This document shows, one piece after another, positions 40,124-49,600 of a stretch of 64,000 bases of DNA. Source of the DNA: Halorussus rarus. Lineage in GTDB: Archaea > Halobacteriota > Halobacteria > Halobacteriales > Haladaptataceae. Below the pieces are notes generated by a model, which saw only the letters and a list, made by a program, of their open reading frames with translations, was not told the origin of the DNA and did not search any database. Position numbers and translations under genes: made by a program. The stretch is taken from positions 930,001 through 994,000 of the forward strand of contig NZ_QPMJ01000001.1 in assembly GCF_003369835.1 (NCBI RefSeq), written 5' to 3'. Numbering within the stretch: the first letter of the stretch is position 1; each line of letters begins with the position of its first letter.

Positions 40124-40420
40124 GTGACGACCGACCAGTTCCAGCCGAACGACCTCGAGGAGGGACGCCGCGTCCGCGTCGAGTGGTCGCCCCGGGGTGG
40201 TCGCGGTCCCGGCGACGACGCGACGGGCGAAGTCACTCGCGTCTGGCGGCCGGACGGCGACGTCGAGGAGTTCACGGTGGACGTAGACGACGGCGCCATC
40301 AACGTGTACGCCGACTACCGCAATCCCGTGGTCGAGCGCGTGGAGGGCGGGCTCGACGGCGACGAGCCCGAGACCGAGACGGTGGGCCGCCTCGACCGCA
40401 TCGTGCCCGCCGGCGGGTAA
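40124..40420 (+). CDS. Small hypothetical beta-rich protein
   Basis: This 98-residue acidic protein starts with GTG (TTDQFQPNDLEEGRRVRVEW) and continues with a beta-rich core (GEVTRVWRPDGDVEEFTVDV, GAINVYADYR) and PETETVGRLDRIVPAGG at the end. The pattern suggests an SH3/OB-like small barrel; I do not recognise the family. The start codon choice is a best guess because the open frame runs further upstream. Confidence 0.55.
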   Translation: MTTDQFQPNDLEEGRRVRVEWSPRGGRGPGDDATGEVTRVWRPDGDVEEFTVDVDDGAINVYADYRNPVVERVEGGLDGDEPETETVGRLDRIVPAGG

Positions 40421-40540
40421 TATCCGTTACCGCGGACCGCGCCGACCGTAGTCGCGTTTACCCGTCGTTAAACAATCAATTAGTCGCTGGCAAAAACATT
40501 GACCACAGTTAGCACACAATCGTGTCGTGGGGGATGACCT

Positions 40541-40900
40541 ATGGGGACTTCCGAACACGACACCGGTGTCACGTTCGACCCGGACACCGACACGTACCGA
40601 CTGCACCACGACTGGCGGGGCGACGAGTCGGTCAGCGCCGCCGTCGTCAGGGGGGTCGCGGCGGTGACGAACACCGCGCCGACCGAGCTCGACCCGCTGT
40701 TCGAGACGCTCGACCCCGACGCGCTCGACCAGCTGTACCGATCGACGGCCCGCGGTCCCGGTCGCGGGGACTGCTGGGTGTCGTTCTGCTACAACGACTG
40801 CGCGGTGACCGTCGCCGCGACCGGGGAGATAGCCATCGCACCGGACGGGGTGGCCGAGCCGGTCTCGGCGGACGTACCACGGAGCCTCCGGGACAGATGA
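40541..40900 (+). CDS. HalOD1 output-domain protein
   Basis: This 119-residue protein has TYRLHHDWRGDESVSAAVVR, AAVTNTAPTELDPLFETLDPDALDQL and a final WVSFCYNDCAVTVAATGEI, which match the haloarchaeal HalOD1 output domain. HalOD1 occurs alone or after sensor domains and is thought to be a signalling output; its mechanism is not established. The stop overlaps the start of the next small gene as ATGA. A GTTAAACAATCAATTAG block (about 40465-40481) is the likely promoter. Confidence 0.85.
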   Translation: MGTSEHDTGVTFDPDTDTYRLHHDWRGDESVSAAVVRGVAAVTNTAPTELDPLFETLDPDALDQLYRSTARGPGRGDCWVSFCYNDCAVTVAATGEIAIAPDGVAEPVSADVPRSLRDR

Positions 40901-41091
40901 AGCGACTGCTCAACGAACACACCGGTACGCTCCACCGGCTCCAGCCCGGGTCGACCGGCGGGTCGACCGCCTGCGGCGCGCTCCGACACGTGCCGCGCCG
41001 GTACGTCACGACCGTCGGGACCGACGACGCCCTGCTCGGCGAGGACGTCGAGCGGTGCGGTCGGTGCTTCGAGGACGCGGGGGGCTACTGA
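40897..41091 (+). CDS. Small Cys-containing protein coupled to HalOD1
   Basis: This 64-residue basic-to-neutral protein (MKRLLNEHTGTLHRLQPGST at the start) has one Cys in TACGALRHVPRRYV and a CGRCF pair near the end (ERCGRCFEDAGGY). Together these could make a zinc knuckle. The ATGA overlap with the HalOD1 stop indicates translational coupling. Family not recognised. It may be a DNA- or protein-binding partner of HalOD1; that is inference from coupling. Confidence 0.65.
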   Translation: MKRLLNEHTGTLHRLQPGSTGGSTACGALRHVPRRYVTTVGTDDALLGEDVERCGRCFEDAGGY

Positions 41092-41185
41092 CCGCCCTCC
41101 CGTTCGAACGGACGACCTGCAACGGGGGCCCGGAGCGGTGGCTCGTATCCACACGCATTTGACCGCTGGTTGCGTACGGGCACCC

Positions 41186-41440
41186 ATGAACGCCGAAGAC
41201 GTGGCGGAGCTCATCGAGGACAACATCGAGGACGCCGAGGCGACGGTCACGCACCCGCGCGGGCCGGAGGACGAGGACCACCTCGCTGCCGTCGTGGTCT
41301 CGCCCGCGTTCGAGGGCGAACTGCTCGTCGACCAGCACGAGATGGTGTACGACGCGCTCGGCGACCACATGACCGAGGACATCCACGCGCTCGAACTCCA
41401 GACCTACACGCCCGACGAGTACGAGGAGCACGGCGAGTAA
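41186..41440 (+). CDS. BolA family protein
   Basis: This 84-residue BolA/IbaG-type protein has NAEDVAELIEDNIEDAEATV, then DHLAAVVVSPAFEGELLVDQHEMVYDAL, with the conserved His of the family in HEMVYD. BolA proteins work with monothiol glutaredoxins in iron-sulfur cluster handling. The ATG at 41186 is about 25-30 bases after a CGCATTTGAC box and matches the family N-terminus. No glutaredoxin gene is adjacent. Confidence 0.88.
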   Translation: MNAEDVAELIEDNIEDAEATVTHPRGPEDEDHLAAVVVSPAFEGELLVDQHEMVYDALGDHMTEDIHALELQTYTPDEYEEHGE

Positions 41441-41486
41441 CGCACGGGCGGTGAGCGACGAGAGCGAGTGCGAGCAGCCGACCGAC

Positions 41487-42677
41487 TCACTCGGCCCGCC
41501 GCTCGAACGACTCCATGGCGACGACCGCGTTGTTCAGCGGGTGGTAGCCCGGTTCGACCGCGGTGCCGCGGTTCGGCCCGTCGCGCTCGTTCTCCCGGGA
41601 GAGCCGCTCGTACCAGTTGCCGTACTTCGGGTTGACGAAGTGCTCGTCGGCGTAGGCCCAGAGCCGGTCGTACCACGCCAGGTAGTCGTCGTCGCGCTCC
41701 GAGAGCAGCGCCGCCGCCCCGATGGCCTCGGCGACCGCCCAGCCGTACTTGTCGGCGACGACCGGTTCGCCGTCGGCCTCGACGGTGTAGTAGAAGCCGC
41801 CGTACTCGTCGTCCCACCAGTCGGTCGCGGCGTCGAACAGTTCCCGGGCGCGCTCGGCCGGCCACTCCTCCGGCCGGTGGCGGTCGAGGACGAGGAGGAG
41901 CTTCGCCCACTCGGCGTGGTGGCCCGGCTGGTACCCCCAGGGCCGGAACTGGTGGCGCGGCTCGTCACGGTTGTACGACAGGTCCGGCTCCCACGCCTCG
42001 GTGTAGTGCTCCCAGAGCAGGTCGTCGGTCTGGCTCGCGACCTCGCGGACGAACGAGTCGGCGATCCGGTACGCCCGGTCGAGGAACTCCGCCTCGCCGG
42101 TCGCTTCGTGGGCGGCCAGCATCGCCTCGCAGGCGTGCATGTTGGCGTTCTGGCCGCGATAGGAGGCGAGCTCGCTCCAGTCGCCGTCCGCGCGGTCCGC
42201 GCACAGGCCGCGGTCGGGCTCCCAGAACTGCTCGTCGATGACCCCGAACGCGCGGTCGAGTTCCCGCCGGGCGCCGGGAATCCCGGCCTCCACGGCCCTG
42301 GCGGCCGCGAGCAGGACGAACGCGTGGCCGTAGCAGTACCGTGTGTCGTCGACGGTCTCGCGGCCCGCGAGCAGCCAGTCGTACCCCTCGCGGTCGGCGT
42401 CCCAGTGGGCGTTCGCGAGGAAGGTCAGCCCCCGCTCGGCCGCAGGTCGGCACCAGTCCGGTCCGCCCAGCGCCGCCCCGAGGCTGAAGTTGTGGACCGC
42501 CCGCGCGGTCGCGACCAGGTGCTTCGTCTCGCCGTCGTAGACGTGGCCGGTCCGCTCGTCGAGTTGGGCCACGTACCCGCCGAACCGGTCGTCGAGGCAC
42601 GCCGGATGGTAGAAGTTCAGCACGTCGCGGACCTGCCGCCACAGCATCGCGGGCTCCCGGTAGACGGTCGCGGCCAT
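41487..42677 (-). CDS. AGE-family epimerase/isomerase
   Basis: This 396-residue protein has an (alpha/alpha)6 barrel of the N-acylglucosamine 2-epimerase (AGE)/cellobiose epimerase/YihS group. Family regions include DRFGGYVAQLDERTGHVYDG, HLVATARAVHNFS, NANMHACEAMLAAHEATGE, DGFHLDG-like WGYQPGHHAEWAKLLL and YHPLNNAVVAMESFERRAE. Catalytic His residues are in HNFS and GHHAEW. It interconverts sugars, probably mannose/glucose- or related epimers, but the exact reaction is not clear. A GTTAAATCCC-type box lies 24-33 bases upstream. Confidence 0.88.
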   Translation of the reverse strand: MAATVYREPAMLWRQVRDVLNFYHPACLDDRFGGYVAQLDERTGHVYDGETKHLVATARAVHNFSLGAALGGPDWCRPAAERGLTFLANAHWDADREGYDWLLAGRETVDDTRYCYGHAFVLLAAARAVEAGIPGARRELDRAFGVIDEQFWEPDRGLCADRADGDWSELASYRGQNANMHACEAMLAAHEATGEAEFLDRAYRIADSFVREVASQTDDLLWEHYTEAWEPDLSYNRDEPRHQFRPWGYQPGHHAEWAKLLLVLDRHRPEEWPAERARELFDAATDWWDDEYGGFYYTVEADGEPVVADKYGWAVAEAIGAAALLSERDDDYLAWYDRLWAYADEHFVNPKYGNWYERLSRENERDGPNRGTAVEPGYHPLNNAVVAMESFERRAE

Positions 42678-42992
42678 ACCGGGACGTGGCCGGGCCCGCG
42701 GTTAAATCCCGGCGGTCGTACCGGCGGCGCCCACCGCCCGCCGCGCCGAGTTTCCAACGGTGGAAGTCGGTCCGTAACGCGGTTACCGCCGGACTACGGC
42801 CGACTCGAAGTCTCCGCGTGGGCGCAGTCACTCCGAGCGCGACACGGCGACGGGAGCGCGACGCCGACCGTATCGCCGGCCTACGATTGCTTAAGCGCCA
42901 CATAACTTTCTCCGACCGTCCCCAGCGACCGGACGAGAGATGTACTGCACCGCACGCCGAGCGACTCACCGTCGGGCCGGGCCGCCGCGAGG
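42678..42992. other. Divergent intergenic region between epimerase and DUF4129 cluster
   Basis: This region is 315 bases with no convincing coding frame. GGGATTTAAC (minus strand, 42701-42710) is the epimerase promoter box. On the plus strand GCTTAAGC (about 42890-42897) and CATAACTTTC (about 42901) are the only AT-rich candidates for the DUF4129 operon, 90-100 bases before its ATG, so that operon probably has a real leader. The rest shows no repeat or dyad. Confidence 0.5.
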
Positions 42993-43883
42993 ATGAACGC
43001 CGACACGGTCCTCACGGCGGTCGTCGGCCTGTGCTGCGTGCTCGCCATCGGCGCGACCTCGACGACGCTCGACTCGACCGTCGCGACCGACCCGGAGGAG
43101 GTCACGAACTTCGACTACTCGAAGGTCCCGATCGGGTCCGGGCCGGCCCAGGCGCTCGACGACGCCATCGACAGCGGCCGCTCGGACGGGGCGGAGTCGG
43201 GGTCGGCGTCGTCGGGTGGTTCGAACGACGGGTCGGGCTCGAAGAGCGCCGGTTCGCGGCCCGCCGAAGAGGGGAGCCGGACCGGCCAGGCGTCGAAGTC
43301 CGGCGGCGGCCAGCAGCAGAACCAGAACGGCGGGAGCGGCGACGGCCAGCAGCAGAGCGGCGGCAGCGGCGGCGACGATCAGCGCAGTTCGGGCGGCAGC
43401 GACTCGAAGCAGGACCAGTCCGGCGACGGGACGCGGCTCGCCGAGCCGAGCCTGCTCGACAGACTGCTGTGGCTGCTCCAGGACCTGCTCGACCTCCTGC
43501 TGGCGGTGCTGCCGTGGGCCGTGCTGGCGGCGATGCTCGCCGCCGCGTACCGGTACCGCGACCGACTCCTCGTCGGCGATCCGATTGATGCCGACGACGA
43601 GGACGGCGAAGCGCCGCCGCGCGACCCGAGCCCCGACAACGACGTCGCGTCGGCGTGGTTCGAGATGGTCGAGCGCCTCGGCCTCGCGGACCGCCGGGAC
43701 CTCACCCCGCGGGAGTGCGCGGCGGCCGCCAGCGACCGGGGCGTCGACCCCGACGCCGCGCGGTCGCTGACCGCGCTGTTCGAGGAGGTCCGGTACGGCG
43801 GCGCCCGCGTGACCGACGAGCGGCGGCGTCGGGCCGAGCAGACCCTGAGCGAGGTCCGGTCGCAACTGGAGGGCTCCCGGTGA
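42993..43883 (+). CDS. DUF4129-domain membrane protein
   Basis: This 296-residue protein has an N-terminal helix (about 5-24), a long Ser/Gly/Gln/Asp linker (about 60-145), a second helix (about 163-185) and a C-terminal DUF4129 domain (about 210-296). That domain shows AWFEMVERLGLADRRDLTPR, DAARSLTALFEEVRYGGARV and RRAEQTLSEVR. DUF4129 occurs with DUF58 and transglutaminase proteins in surface or wall-related clusters. The stop overlaps the next start (GTGA). First gene of a four-gene overlapping run. Confidence 0.85.
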   Translation: MNADTVLTAVVGLCCVLAIGATSTTLDSTVATDPEEVTNFDYSKVPIGSGPAQALDDAIDSGRSDGAESGSASSGGSNDGSGSKSAGSRPAEEGSRTGQASKSGGGQQQNQNGGSGDGQQQSGGSGGDDQRSSGGSDSKQDQSGDGTRLAEPSLLDRLLWLLQDLLDLLLAVLPWAVLAAMLAAAYRYRDRLLVGDPIDADDEDGEAPPRDPSPDNDVASAWFEMVERLGLADRRDLTPRECAAAASDRGVDPDAARSLTALFEEVRYGGARVTDERRRRAEQTLSEVRSQLEGSR

Positions 43884-44458
43884 AGCGGTACCGGGTGGCG
43901 TCGGGCGCCGCCGGCGTCGTCGCGCTCGCCGCGGCGCTCGCGCTCGGCGGGAGTCCGGCCGGCGGCGCGGTGGCGGCTCTGGTGAGGGCGCTCGGCAACG
44001 ACTACTTCGTGGTAGCGGCGTTCGCCGGTGCGGGGCTGCTGGTCGCCGCCTCGGTGATGGCGTCGCGGGAGCGAAGCGGTATCAGTCAGACCGAGACGCC
44101 GACGCCCGAGCGACCGGTCACCGCGCCCGCCGCGGGCGACGCCGTCGACGAGGCGCTGGCGAGCCGAACCGCGCTGCTCCCGGTGGTCGGCGAGGCCCGC
44201 CGCGAGCAGTTACGCGAGCGACTCCGGACCGCCGCGGTCGAGACCCGGGTCCGGCGGGGCGAGTGCGGTCCGGAAGAAGCCCGCCGCCGGCTCGACGAAG
44301 GGACCTGGACCGACGACCCTGAGGCCGCGGCGTTCCTCGCCGGCCGCGACCCGGGAACCGACGCCCGCGTCGCGGCGGTCCTGCGGGCCGAACCCTGGAG
44401 TCGTCGCGGCGCCCGCCGGGCCGTGCGGGCCGTCGCCGACCGGGAGGGCGAGCAGTGA
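43880..44458 (+). CDS. DUF58-cluster membrane protein (DUF7269-like)
   Basis: This 192-residue protein has two N-terminal helices (about 8-25 and 38-62) and a soluble C-terminal helical part (about 85-192). That part starts AVDEALASRTALLPVVGEARREQL and contains TAAVETRVRRGECGPEEARR and DAGRR-type charged ends. It starts with GTG inside the DUF4129 stop. It matches what I know as DUF7269, a constant neighbour of DUF58 in haloarchaea; the number is tentative. Confidence 0.72.
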   Translation: MKRYRVASGAAGVVALAAALALGGSPAGGAVAALVRALGNDYFVVAAFAGAGLLVAASVMASRERSGISQTETPTPERPVTAPAAGDAVDEALASRTALLPVVGEARREQLRERLRTAAVETRVRRGECGPEEARRRLDEGTWTDDPEAAAFLAGRDPGTDARVAAVLRAEPWSRRGARRAVRAVADREGEQ

Positions 44459-44474
44459 CGCCCGCTCCCCGGCG

Positions 44475-44481
44475 GGAGGTG
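44475..44481 (+). promoter_or_regulatory. Shine-Dalgarno of the DUF58 gene
   Basis: GGAGGTG lies five bases before the GTG at 44487 and decides that start; it is one of the few perfect ribosome-binding sites in the window. Confidence 0.7.
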
Positions 44482-44486
44482 CCGGC

Positions 44487-45749
44487 GTGACCGGGACCAA
44501 CCGGTGGCGCGGTATCGTCGCGGTGACGCTGCTCGTGGGCGGCGTCGGCGTCCTGGCCGACCGCCCGGACATGGTCCTGGTGTCGGTCGTCGGCGTGGCG
44601 TTCGCGGTCTACCCCCGGCTCTCGCCCGCGCCGCCGTCCGCGCCCGACCTCGAGATCGAACGTCGCGTCGGCGACCACGCGCCCGACCCGGGCAGCGCGG
44701 TCGAGGTGAGCGTGACGGTGCGCAACGTCGGCGGCGACGCGCTGGCCGACGTCCGCGTCGTCGACGGCGTCCCGCCCGCGCTGACGGTCACCGGGGGGTC
44801 GCCGCGGTACGGCGGCCCGCTCCGGCCCGGCGACGAGGCGACGTTCGACTACGCGGTCCGGGCCGAGGAGGGCAAGCACGGCTTCGAGCCGGCGACGGTC
44901 GTCGTCCGGGACCTGAGCGGCGCCCGCGAGGTCGAGACCCCGGTCGAGGCCGAGACCGAGATCGACTGCACCGCCGCCCGCGAGACCCCGCCCAAGCGCG
45001 ACCTCGCGGTCAGGGACGCCGGCGAACTCCTCACCGACACCGGCGGGGCCGGCATCGAGTTCCACCAGACCCGCGAGTATCGGGCGGGCGACGCGATGAG
45101 CCGCATCGACTGGAAGCGGTTCGCCCGGGTCGGCGAGCTCACCACCGTCGAGTACCGCGAGGAGCGCAGCGCCGCCGTCGTGCTGGTCGTCGACGCCCGC
45201 GAGCCGGCATACCGGGCCGCCGGCGACGGGCCCCACGCGGTCGTCCGGAGCGTCACCGCGGCCCAGCGGCTCGTCGGCGCGCTGCTGGGCGAGCGCAACC
45301 GGGTCGGGGTGACGGCGCTCGGCCGCGAGGACTGCTGGCTCGCGCCGGGCGCGGGCGCCGAGCACCGCGCCAGGGCGGAGCGGCTGCTGGCGACCCACCC
45401 GGCGTTCGCGGCCGCGCCGCCGGACGAAGACGACTGCGCGCCGGTCGAGGACCAGGTGAACCGACTGCGGCGCCACCTGTCGGGCGACGCCCAGGTGCTG
45501 CTGCTCACGCCGCTGTGCGACGACGGCGCGGTGACGGCCGCGAGCACACTCGAAGCCCGCGGCCACCGCGTGACGGTCGTGAGTCCGGACGCGACCGACG
45601 ACGGGACGCCGGGCCGGCGGCTGGCGGCGACCGAGCGGGAGAACCGGGTCGCGTCGCTCCGCCGGCGACAGATTCCGGTGGTCGACTGGGCCGACGGCGA
45701 GGGCCTGGTCGCCGCGGTCGCCAAGGCGGGCCACACGGGGGTGCCCTGA
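44487..45749 (+). CDS. DUF58-domain protein
   Basis: This 420-residue protein has two N-terminal helices (about 8-45), then a beta domain (VEVSVTVRNVGGDALADVRV), then the DUF58 signature YRAGDAMSRIDWKRFARVGE at about 196-215 followed by a VWA-like part (AAVVLVVDAREPAYRAAGD). DUF58 proteins are usually paired with MoxR AAA ATPases and work on surface or protein-complex maturation; no MoxR gene is present here. Its stop and the next ATG overlap (TGATG). Confidence 0.88.
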   Translation: MTGTNRWRGIVAVTLLVGGVGVLADRPDMVLVSVVGVAFAVYPRLSPAPPSAPDLEIERRVGDHAPDPGSAVEVSVTVRNVGGDALADVRVVDGVPPALTVTGGSPRYGGPLRPGDEATFDYAVRAEEGKHGFEPATVVVRDLSGAREVETPVEAETEIDCTAARETPPKRDLAVRDAGELLTDTGGAGIEFHQTREYRAGDAMSRIDWKRFARVGELTTVEYREERSAAVVLVVDAREPAYRAAGDGPHAVVRSVTAAQRLVGALLGERNRVGVTALGREDCWLAPGAGAEHRARAERLLATHPAFAAAPPDEDDCAPVEDQVNRLRRHLSGDAQVLLLTPLCDDGAVTAASTLEARGHRVTVVSPDATDDGTPGRRLAATERENRVASLRRRQIPVVDWADGEGLVAAVAKAGHTGVP

Positions 45750-46600
45750 TGGCGGGCGGCGTCGGAGAGACGGTCGGCGGGGACCGGGCCCAGACGAGCC
45801 GTGACGCCGCGGCGACGACGGACACCGACGATGTGACAGCCGACGCTGGGAACGCGACCAGGGCGATAGGGCCCGATTCCGGCGAAACGAACGCGACCGA
45901 CGACGCAGGGGTCGACGAGGGCGTCGCCGTCGGTCGCCGCCCGACCCGACTCAGCGCCGGGCTCGGCGCGCTCGCCCTGGCGGCGGGGACGCTCCTCGTC
46001 GCGGGGCCCGGCGGGGCCGCGGTCGGCCTGGTCCTGGTCGGCCTCGTCGCGATGGCAGTGGGCGACGAACTCCGGGCGCGGGACCGGCGGGCGCAGTCGG
46101 TGGCCGCGCTCGCCGCCGGGGGCGCCGTCGGCCTGCTCGGCGTCGCCGGGGGCGCGGCGCTCGCCGGCACCTTCCCCGCGACGCTCCGGGCGCTGCCCGG
46201 GCTGCTCGGCGTCCTCCTGTTCGGCGCGGGCGCGGCACCGGCGCGAGGGGAGGGGTCGCGGGCGCTGGTGAAACTCGGCGCGGGTTTCGTCCTCGTCGGC
46301 GTCCTGGTCGCGGGCGTGTTCGACGCGGTGCCGGCCGGGACGCTGGTCGCCGGCGCGACCGCCGCGGTCGTCGGCTGGGATCTCGGCGAGAACGCCGTCA
46401 ACGTCGGCGAGCAGTTGGGCCGAGCTGCCTCGACCTGGCGGACCGAGACCGTCCACGCTGCCGGCGCGACTCTGGTCGGCATCGCGGCGGTCCTGCTGGG
46501 CGACCTCGTGGGCGGAATCGGGTCGAGCGGGCTGTCGCTGCCGGCGCTCGCGCTGCTGCTCGTCGCTGTCGTCCTCCTCAGTATCGCGCTCCACGAGTAG
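45749..46600 (+). CDS. DUF58-cluster polytopic membrane protein (DUF7519-like)
   Basis: This 283-residue protein has an Asp/Thr-rich soluble N-terminus (1-68) and about eight short, very Gly/Ala/Leu-rich membrane helices filling the rest. A polar break lies at about 212-230 (GENAVNVGEQLGRAASTWRTE). It overlaps the DUF58 stop and is the last gene of the tight run. It corresponds to the membrane protein usually called DUF7519 in such clusters (tentative). It may be the membrane anchor or channel for the cluster. Confidence 0.72.
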   Translation: MAGGVGETVGGDRAQTSRDAAATTDTDDVTADAGNATRAIGPDSGETNATDDAGVDEGVAVGRRPTRLSAGLGALALAAGTLLVAGPGGAAVGLVLVGLVAMAVGDELRARDRRAQSVAALAAGGAVGLLGVAGGAALAGTFPATLRALPGLLGVLLFGAGAAPARGEGSRALVKLGAGFVLVGVLVAGVFDAVPAGTLVAGATAAVVGWDLGENAVNVGEQLGRAASTWRTETVHAAGATLVGIAAVLLGDLVGGIGSSGLSLPALALLLVAVVLLSIALHE

Positions 46601-46649
46601 ACCGGTACGGTTGCGGGCGCTTCCGTGCGATATATCAGACAGGTCAGGA

Positions 46650-46668
46650 AGGGCATGATTTATGCCCT
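46650..46668. promoter_or_regulatory. Palindrome over the TATA box of the beta-helix gene
   Basis: AGGGCAT-GATTT-ATGCCCT has 7-bp perfect arms. The ATTTAT (46658-46663) inside it is 25-30 bases before the GTG start at 46688, so the dyad encloses the probable TATA box; a bound protein would block TBP. Confidence 0.6.
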
Positions 46669-46687
46669 GCATCTCTGAACTCCCACC

Positions 46688-49600
46688 GTGAAGCGAGCGT
46701 CGACACGGGCACTCGCCGTCGTCCTCGTCGTCGGTTTCGGCGTCTCGACGGCCGGTCTCGCGGCAGTCGGCTCTCCGGCCGGCGCCGCCGCGGCCGACGG
46801 GGCGCAGCAAGTGACCTACGTCGAGGACGACGTCACCGAGAACACGACCTGGACCGCAGCCGGCGGCCCGTACCGCGTCGTCGCGGACGTGACCGTCGAG
46901 GCCGGCGCGACGCTGCGCGTCGAACCCGGAACGAGCGTCCAGTTCGCCGAGGACATCGCGATCCGGGTCGAGGGGAACCTCTCTGCCGCGGGGACGGCGG
47001 CCGACCCCGTCTCGTTCGGGACCGCGCCCGGCGCGCCCGACCGCGTCCGGTGGGCCACCATCCGCTACGCCGGCGGGGCGGACTCGCACCTCTCGCTGTC
47101 GCACGTCGCGGTCGAGCGGGCCCGGAACGGACTCACCGTGAGCAGCGCGGCCGGCGCGGTCCGGGTCTCGGACGCCACCTTCCGGGACGTCGCCGGCGAC
47201 GGGATCCGTGTCGTCGACGCCACGCGGACGCCGAAACTCACCGTCGACCGCTCGACGTTCACCGACGTCGGCGGCCGCGGCGTCTCGATCGCGCCCGGGA
47301 TGGGCGCGGTGACGGCCGCCGACGTCGTCTCGAACACGAGCCGGCTCGGCCGCCGGGCGACCCACCGGACCGCGGTCGCGCTCGGGGCCGACACGTCTGT
47401 CGACACCGTCCGGGTGTCGTACCGCGGACAAGGCGAGGCGGGCGACGTCGACCGAGGGTCGATCGTCCGGTTCGGCCTCGACCGCGACGGCGACGGGCGC
47501 GTCGACCGTCGGCTGACGTCCTCGGTCGAGAGCGTCGGTCACTCGACCCCCAACGGGTTCGAGCTCCGGCTGAACCGGTCGATCACGGTGCCGGCCGGCG
47601 CGACCGTGGTCGCGGTGTACCGGAGCGTCGTCAACCCTCGGACCTACGGGACCTACCCGGTCGAGGTGAGTTTCCGGGCCCACGGCGTCGAGCAGGCCGC
47701 GACCGCGACCCTGCCCTTCGACCTCCGCTCCGGCGGCAACCGGGGTCGAGGGGCCGGGTCGACCGCCGAGAGCCGGGCCGCCGGGTTCTCGGTCACGGGC
47801 TCGACGTTCGAGTCGGTCGGCGCCCAGGGCGTGTTCGTCGCCGCCGACGCAGTCAGGGACTTCCGGGTCGCGGGGAACTCGTTCGCCGACGTCGGCGGGT
47901 CGGCCGTCAGCCTCCGCGCCCCGCTGGTCCGGGCCGCGACGGTCGAGCGCAACCGCGTCGAGTCGCTCGACCGCGGGGCCGACGGCGTCCGGGTCGCCGC
48001 GAAGCTGGCGACCGACTCGGTGCTCCGCGACAACCGAATTTCGGGCGCGGACGCCGGCATCGCCCTCGCCACGCGCCACCGGACCGTCGACGGGGTCCGC
48101 ATCGCCGGCAACACAGTCACCGGGAGCACGACCGGGCTCCGGGTCCGGCACGTGCCCGAGTACCGGTCCCACACCCTCTCGCTCGCCATCGTCGACAACA
48201 ACTTCTCGCGGAACGCCCGGCGCGGGGCGCTCGTCCGGGCGCCGAGCGCGAAGCTCGTCGGGCTCGCCGTCCGCGGGAACGAGCTCGCGGGGAACGGACT
48301 GGCGAGTGGCGGGGACGGTCCGAGCCCCCGCGCCGGGGACGGGAACGCCACCGCAGCCACCGACGGCTGGGCCGGCCTCGAACTGGTCGCTCGCCAGGTG
48401 CGGAACAGCCGCGTCGCGGCCAACCGCTTCGCCGACAACCGCGGCCACGGGCTCTCGGTCCGGACGAGCACCGCCGTCGACAACCTCACGGTCGCGGCGA
48501 ACCGCGCGTTCGACAACGCCGGCGTCGGCCTGAATCTGGACAACGCGCTGACCCACGCCGGGCGGCTGAACCTGACCCGGAACGTCGCGGCGGCGAACGC
48601 CTACGGCGTCCGGGTCGCCGGGTCGATCGGCGCGCGAGTCGCGAACAACACGGTCGTCTACAACACCTACGGCGGCCGGCCGGCCGGTATCGACGGGATT
48701 CCGCCGGGGACGGGCATCGTCGTCGAGGGCGGCGACGCGGGCGCGATATTCCGGCGGGGCGCCGTCCGCGAAGAACTCCGGGCGCTGCTCGACGACAGGG
48801 AGGTCGAGGAGAAGCTCCCCGACCCGCGCGACGAACAGGAGTACACGGTCGTCCTTCGGCCCGGCGCGGAGGGCGAGGTCTGGACGGGCAGCGCCGCCGC
48901 GCTCACGGCCCGGTCGGTCTCCGAGGACATCCCCACCGGCATCACGCTGACCAGGGACGACGACGGACGCTCGGGGATCGTCGTCCGGGGCAACGACGTC
49001 TACGGCCACGCCCGCGGGCTGACGGTGAACGTGGCCGCGCTGGTCGACGCGAACACGACCATCCGCCTGCTCGTCAACACGACCCGGACGGTCGACGCCG
49101 AGGGCAACTACTGGGGCGCGTCCGACGGTCCGACCCACTCGTCGATCCGCCCGGAGGGCACCGGCGACCGCGTCGTCACCCGGCGGGGCTGGGTCGACTT
49201 CCTCCCCGCCGCGGACTCGCCCTACGGGGAGCGGCGCTACCGCCCCACGGCGAACGTCAGCGCCTCGCCGAACCCGGTCCAGGTCGGCGAGCGCGTCGTC
49301 GTCTCGGGTCGCGACTCGACCGACCGCGACGGCCGGGTCGCCTCTTACCGGTTCGAGACCCGGGGGTCGAACGTCACGTTCGGGGCCTCGCCCGAACTGA
49401 CCGCCTCGTTCGACGCGCCCGGCAACTACACGGTCTCGCTGGTCGCGACCGACGACTGGGGAGTCGAGAGCCCGCCGGCGACCGCGACGGTCGACGTGCG
49501 GCCCGCGAACTGGACCCCGGCGGCGCTCCGGACGACTACCCCGACCTCGACCTCCGACGTGGCGAACGCGACGACGGCCGGCGAGCGGGAGACGACCGCC

